The translations under genes were made by a program, and so were the position numbers. Source: Flavobacterium sp. 245 (GTDB lineage Bacteria > Bacteroidota > Bacteroidia > Flavobacteriales > Flavobacteriaceae). From it: a stretch of 64,000 nt of DNA. The notes under the pieces were generated by a model, which had not been told where the DNA came from, made no database searches, and worked only from the letters and a program-made list of their open reading frames with translations. The DNA lies in contig NZ_SNXB01000003.1 in assembly GCF_004362055.1 (NCBI RefSeq), positions 310,001-374,000 of the forward strand. The letters are read 5' to 3'. Below, piece by piece: positions 60,530-64,000 of this stretch (its first letter is position 1; each line of letters begins with the position of its first letter).

Positions 60530-61588
60530 ATGATCAACCTATTCAACACCCACATCGAGACGCTTTCTATACATCGCGTAGGAAATAAAAGCCGTAACGA
60601 AGCTATTTTTTTATCAGAGCAACCATTTAATTTAAATGATGAAATTGTTCCTCTGATAAAAGAATACTTTTTTAAGCCTTTTAGAGAAAAAGAAGAAAAC
60701 TATTATCAGTTTGCACACGAAGTGGACTTGGATTACAACGACATGTTTAAATATGCAACTGAAATTTTTGCAAACCCGTCTAGTGTTCAAGAGGTTTCTA
60801 AAAAAATTACAAAGCATTTGTACGAGCAGTCAAATCATCCGCATATTAAAAACGGAGAGGTTTATGTAACCTATTTGACAAACTTAAGCATTGATAATAA
60901 TGTAGTTGACGCAATCGGAATTTTTAAAAGCGAATTACAAGCCGACTTTTTACAGTTTGAAGAAAAAGACAGCAATCTTGAAATGATTTTACAGCAAGGA
61001 ATCAACTTGAGCAAATTAGATAAAGGATGTTTGATCTTCAATTATAAAAAAGAAGAAGGATACAAAATTCTAACTGTCGACAGCAACCGTTATGATGCAC
61101 GTTACTGGTTAGAGCACTTTTTATCTGTAGATGCTTTTGAAGATGAAAATTTCATCACTAAAAAATATTTAAAATTCTGTCAAAACTTCGCAAAAGATGT
61201 TGTTTTGCCAGCAGAAGACAAGAAAGAGGAAGTGATGTTTATGAACCGATCTGTGAATTATTTCGCTAAAAATGATCAGTTTGAAGAGCAAAATTTCTTG
61301 AATGAAGTATTAGATAATCCAGACTTAATTCCTGAATTCAAAAACTATAAAGTTGATAAAGGAGAAAAATACAGCATCGAAGATGTAACCTCATTCCCAA
61401 TTGCCAACGCAGCCGTTTCTGATGCTAGAAAATCGATTAAAAACGTTATTAACTTGGATACGCATATTCAAATTAAAATGGATTTCATCAATCCTGAAAG
61501 CGCAGAAAAATTTGTTGAAAAAGGCTGGGATGAAGAAAAACAAATGTATTACTACTTAGTTTACTTCAACAAAGAAGAAAAAAGCTAA
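60530..61588 (+). CDS. Nucleoid-associated protein (YejK/NdpA family)
   Basis: This 352-residue cytoplasmic protein matches the 37-kDa nucleoid-associated family in length and in segments such as 'ETLSIHRVGNKSRNEAIFLS' at the start, 'VTYLTNLSIDNNVVDAIGIF' near 120, 'NLSKLDKGCLIFNYKKEEGY' and 'RYDARYWLEHFLSVDAFEDE' near 190. It is present in many Bacteroidota; its chromatin role comes from E. coli YejK. Confidence 0.92.
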   Translation: MINLFNTHIETLSIHRVGNKSRNEAIFLSEQPFNLNDEIVPLIKEYFFKPFREKEENYYQFAHEVDLDYNDMFKYATEIFANPSSVQEVSKKITKHLYEQSNHPHIKNGEVYVTYLTNLSIDNNVVDAIGIFKSELQADFLQFEEKDSNLEMILQQGINLSKLDKGCLIFNYKKEEGYKILTVDSNRYDARYWLEHFLSVDAFEDENFITKKYLKFCQNFAKDVVLPAEDKKEEVMFMNRSVNYFAKNDQFEEQNFLNEVLDNPDLIPEFKNYKVDKGEKYSIEDVTSFPIANAAVSDARKSIKNVINLDTHIQIKMDFINPESAEKFVEKGWDEEKQMYYYLVYFNKEEKS

Positions 61589-61622
61589 GAAGTTTTCATT
61601 TTCTATTACTTACTTAAAACAG

Positions 61623-61659
61623 AAAACGGCAGTTACAAATGTAACTGCCGTTTTTTTTT
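61623..61659. terminator. Bidirectional Rho-independent terminator
   Basis: AAAACGGCAGTTAC / GTAACTGCCGTTTT stem with T-runs on both outer sides between the convergent nucleoid-protein and TetR genes. Confidence 0.93.
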
Positions 61660-61678
61660 ATTGTCACAAATTTTGATG

Positions 61679-62260
61679 CTATAAAATCGAAAATACTGCT
61701 TTTACAATATCATCATAAACTTGTTTATCTCTTTCTCCAGTTCGTGCTAAAACCCGAATACCAGAATAATTATTAAAGATAAATCGAGCCAAAACTTTTG
61801 CATTTAACTGTTTTGAAATATTCCCTGCCTCCTGCCCTTTTTTCACGGCATTTGTAAAAACTTCTTCCATTGTCTGGGTGTTATTTTTAACAATCTCAGC
61901 AATTTCTTCATCGTGCATAGCTAACTCTACAGAAGAATTTACCATAAAACAGCCTTTTGTAATTCGATCTTCAAGACTTTCTATAACGGCTTGTTTAAAA
62001 ATAGCAAGCAGCGTTTCTTTGACATTTTCAGATTTATCCAAAAGATCTTTTACAGCATCTTGATTCTGTTGCTGATAGCGTTGTAAAGACTTTGAAAACA
62101 GTTTTTGCTTATCGCCAAAAGTATCATACAAACTAGAACGGCTTAAACCTAAATGTGTTACTAAATCCTGCGCCGACGTTCCGTTATAACCTTTGTGCCA
62201 AAAAATTTCAATTGCTTTATCTAAAGCCTGATCTTCATTAAATTCCTTAGTTCTAGCCAT
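61679..62260 (-). CDS. TetR-family repressor next to the SDR gene
   Basis: This 193-residue regulator has the TetR N-terminus 'FNEDQALDKAIEIFWHKGYN' and recognition helix 'DLVTHLGLSRSSLYDTFGDK'; the C-terminal part ('GCFMVNSSVELAMHDEEIAE') is of the AcuR/YxaF-like type. Its promoter carries a degenerate form of the palindrome found before the SDR gene, so it probably represses both. Same strand as the SDR gene, 72 bases apart. Confidence 0.92.
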   Translation of the reverse strand: MARTKEFNEDQALDKAIEIFWHKGYNGTSAQDLVTHLGLSRSSLYDTFGDKQKLFSKSLQRYQQQNQDAVKDLLDKSENVKETLLAIFKQAVIESLEDRITKGCFMVNSSVELAMHDEEIAEIVKNNTQTMEEVFTNAVKKGQEAGNISKQLNAKVLARFIFNNYSGIRVLARTGERDKQVYDDIVKAVFSIL

Positions 62261-62283
62261 GACATCAAAATTAAATTTCTATA

Positions 62284-62316
62284 CAAAGATACATAATACG
62301 GAACAATCATTCCTGA
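62284..62316 (-). promoter_or_regulatory. TetR promoter with degenerate operator
   Basis: On the minus strand the -7 element TATCTTTG (62291-62284) is preceded by ACGGAACAATCATTCCTG (62298-62315), an imperfect copy of the perfect palindrome at 63138-63161. Confidence 0.65.
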
Positions 62317-62332
62317 ATTTCTGCAAAAAAAA

Positions 62333-63085
62333 TTAGACTACAGCGTTAACAGTAAGACCACCATCAACTACAATTTCTGATCCTGTAATAAATGAGGCAT
62401 CATCAGAAGCAAGAAATCCAACAGTCTTAGCAATTTCAGAAGCCTGTCCAAAACGTTTCAATAAAATTTTCTCTCCTAAAACGGCTCCAAATCCTTCTAC
62501 TTGTTCTTTTTCTAAACCTAATTTTCCATAAAGGGGAGTTTCAACAGGACCAGGAGAAACGGCATTTACTCTGATTTTTCTTGGTGCTAATTCTGTAGCA
62601 AAAACTTTATTTAAAGATAAAACTGCTGCTTTACTTGAAGCGTATACACTTGAATTTGGCATACCAACATGAGCGTTTATAGAAGTATTAAAAATAATAG
62701 AACCTCCATCGTTTAATATTGGCAATACTTTTTGCACTGTAAAATAAACTCCTTTTACATTGACATTCATAATACTGTCATAATGCTCTTCAGAAGCTGA
62801 TTCTACCGGAGCAAAAGATGCAATTCCAGCATTTAAAAACAGAATATCTACTTTTCCGAATTTTGCTTTTACTTCTTCTACTAAATTATCAATTGATTTT
62901 AAATCAGATTGATCTGAAACAATTCCGGTAACGTTTAATTCTGTTTCTGCTTTTGCCAAAGCTTCTTTGTTTCTTCCGGTTACAATTACTTTTGCACCTT
63001 TAGCAACTAATTCTGCTGCAGCTGCATATCCAATTCCACTGTTTCCACCTGTTACGATCGCAACTTTGTTTTCTAAATTTTTCAT
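62333..63085 (-). CDS. SDR-family NAD(P)-dependent oxidoreductase
   Basis: This 250-residue short-chain dehydrogenase has the cofactor loop 'AIVTGGNSGIGYAAA' near residue 10, 'LFLNAGIASF' near 83, the catalytic Ser ('IIFNTSINAHVG') and Tyr-x-x-x-Lys ('SVYASSKAAVLSL', Y149-K153 region), and the closing 'ITGSEIVVDGGLTVNAVV'. It would reduce or oxidise a carbonyl substrate, unknown. A perfect operator lies upstream; regulation by the adjacent TetR is likely. Confidence 0.93.
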   Translation of the reverse strand: MKNLENKVAIVTGGNSGIGYAAAAELVAKGAKVIVTGRNKEALAKAETELNVTGIVSDQSDLKSIDNLVEEVKAKFGKVDILFLNAGIASFAPVESASEEHYDSIMNVNVKGVYFTVQKVLPILNDGGSIIFNTSINAHVGMPNSSVYASSKAAVLSLNKVFATELAPRKIRVNAVSPGPVETPLYGKLGLEKEQVEGFGAVLGEKILLKRFGQASEIAKTVGFLASDDASFITGSEIVVDGGLTVNAVV

Positions 63086-63127
63086 TTTATTTGTTTTTAA
63101 GTTATTGATTATTCAATTATTATGGTA

Positions 63128-63161
63128 CAAAGATATAATAACGGAACGATCGTTCCGTTAT
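63128..63161 (-). promoter_or_regulatory. SDR promoter with perfect 24-bp palindromic operator
   Basis: A perfect 24-base dyad spans 63138-63161, core CGGAACGATCGTTCCG. The minus-strand -7 TATCTTTG (63135-63128) lies two bases from it, so the operator occupies the -10 to -33 spacer. Confidence 0.8.
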
Positions 63162-63285
63162 TAATACTGTTAATTTTTAGTTAAAATAATTAACTGTGAT
63201 TTCGAAGCCTTTATTTCTAAAGGAATTAACTATTTAACCATAAGCGAAAGAAATTGCAAAATGTCGACGATTCTTAATATTTGCT

Positions 63286-63293
63286 TAATTTTG
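63286..63293 (+). promoter_or_regulatory. -7 element TAATTTTG for the right-edge gene
   Basis: Perfect TAnnTTTG element 20 bases before the ATG at 63313; no convincing -33 at normal spacing. Confidence 0.5.
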
Positions 63294-63312
63294 TACTCTA
63301 AAACAAAATCAG

Positions 63313-64000
63313 ATGGATATTCATTTGTTCAACGAAAGTCCTTTCAAAACAATAATCTCATTTCATAAGTTAATCGAATCCTTTGAAGAAATTGCCTTAT
63401 CAAATGTCGATTACCGATCGAATTATGCCAAAGCAATTTTAAAGCAAATCGATTCTATTCCAGAACTAAAAACAGGAATTGAGGATTATTCTATCATCAA
63501 AAATAATGAAGCTTTAATCAAAAATATTTTAGCTGATTTATTTCCAACGGCTTTAACTCAAAATGAAATAAAAGCCGTTACCATTCCTTTTCAAAATATA
63601 TCTTTTAATTATACAGAGCGTTTCAAAAAGATCCTGCGTAATGCCGGCGACGAATTTTACATGGAAATTCGTGATTTTGATGACCATCAATTCTATATCA
63701 ATAACTGTTGCTTAATTTTAAGCAGTTATTACAAACAACACATCGATTTCAACAGACCGTTTTTCTATGACATCCCAGATGAAGAAGGTATTGAAAAACA
63801 TTATCGCATTTTGTACAATGCCGATTTTATGGAAATTACTCCAACAGAAAATGCAGTACAATTAACTCAGAACGATATTGATAATTTAATTGACAACTAT
63901 GACGATATTGAACTTTGGAAATCTAAATTCCCGAAAGGAAGCTGGGTATTAAAAGGTTTTGGAATTGTTTCTTTGTTTGATGCCACTACAGAAAGTTCTA
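63313..64000 (+). CDS. Large uncharacterised protein, possibly GAF-domain type (C-terminus cut by window edge)
   Basis: The first 229 residues are visible, starting MDIHLFNESPFKTIISFHKL, and the frame is still open at the window end. I recognise the opening 'SFHKLIESFEEIALSNVDYR' and 'GDEFYMEIRDFDDHQFYINN' only as a type conserved in Flavobacteria and often labelled as a GAF-domain protein; no GAF signature is visible in the part shown. Its divergent neighbour is the SDR gene. Function not assigned. Confidence 0.75.
   Translation, partial: MDIHLFNESPFKTIISFHKLIESFEEIALSNVDYRSNYAKAILKQIDSIPELKTGIEDYSIIKNNEALIKNILADLFPTALTQNEIKAVTIPFQNISFNYTERFKKILRNAGDEFYMEIRDFDDHQFYINNCCLILSSYYKQHIDFNRPFFYDIPDEEGIEKHYRILYNADFMEITPTENAVQLTQNDIDNLIDNYDDIELWKSKFPKGSWVLKGFGIVSLFDATTESS

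Overview
The window is low-GC chromosomal DNA from a Bacteroidota bacterium, most likely a Flavobacterium of the F. johnsoniae type. The signs are promoter -7 elements of the form TAnnTTTG, A-rich leaders without a strong Shine-Dalgarno, a TonB receptor with a carboxypeptidase-like N-terminal domain, YceI, 2TM and LytTR proteins, and many short palindromic intergenic repeats. I see no rRNA, tRNA, CRISPR array, prophage or complete insertion sequence. Both ends cut a gene: an outer-membrane efflux lipoprotein at the left and a large uncharacterised protein at the right.

Layout. 1-5.8 kb: an RND tripartite efflux operon on the minus strand (adaptor, pump, outer-membrane factor) beside a small exported protein. 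6-12.5 kb: an acetyltransferase, an outer-membrane barrel, an ACT protein, an M1 peptidase, a GapN-type dehydrogenase and a single-domain rhodanese. 12.8-21.2 kb: a sulfur and respiration block with a Crp/Fnr regulator, a TauE/SafE transporter, cydAB, an HD hydrolase, an MBL-rhodanese protein and a split YeeE/YedE transporter. The TauE and MBL promoters share a dyad site at identical spacing. 21.6-27.5 kb: a MarR-nitroreductase-YceI operon with paired operators, an MscS-type channel and a secreted beta-helix protein.

27.6-38.4 kb: the tryptophan operon trpE-G-D-C-F-B-A. It is preceded by an 18-codon leader peptide with three consecutive Trp codons and a terminator, so attenuation control is likely. 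Accessory genes (a lipoprotein, an acetyltransferase, a gamma-glutamylcyclotransferase-like protein, a nitrilase-family hydrolase and a TPR protein) lie between the trp genes, and most gaps carry palindromic repeats.

38.5-43.2 kb: a TetR-controlled EmrAB-TolC-like export operon. 43.3-47.3 kb: yaaA, a CCA-type tRNA nucleotidyltransferase and a heme A synthase. 47.5-51.7 kb: the most unusual locus, a LytS-type histidine kinase with a fused 2TM domain, six stand-alone 2TM membrane proteins in tandem, and a LytTR response regulator in one minus-strand operon. 51.7-64 kb: a TonB receptor, small enzymes (DinB, YciI, acetyltransferase, VOC), a ClC channel with an altered selectivity motif, an HPP protein, a four-helix-bundle protein inside inverted repeats, a nucleoid-associated protein, and a TetR regulator beside an SDR oxidoreductase with matching operators.

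At least ten families of intergenic inverted repeats recur through the window. Functions are assigned from recognisable motifs in the translated sequence; no database search was run.
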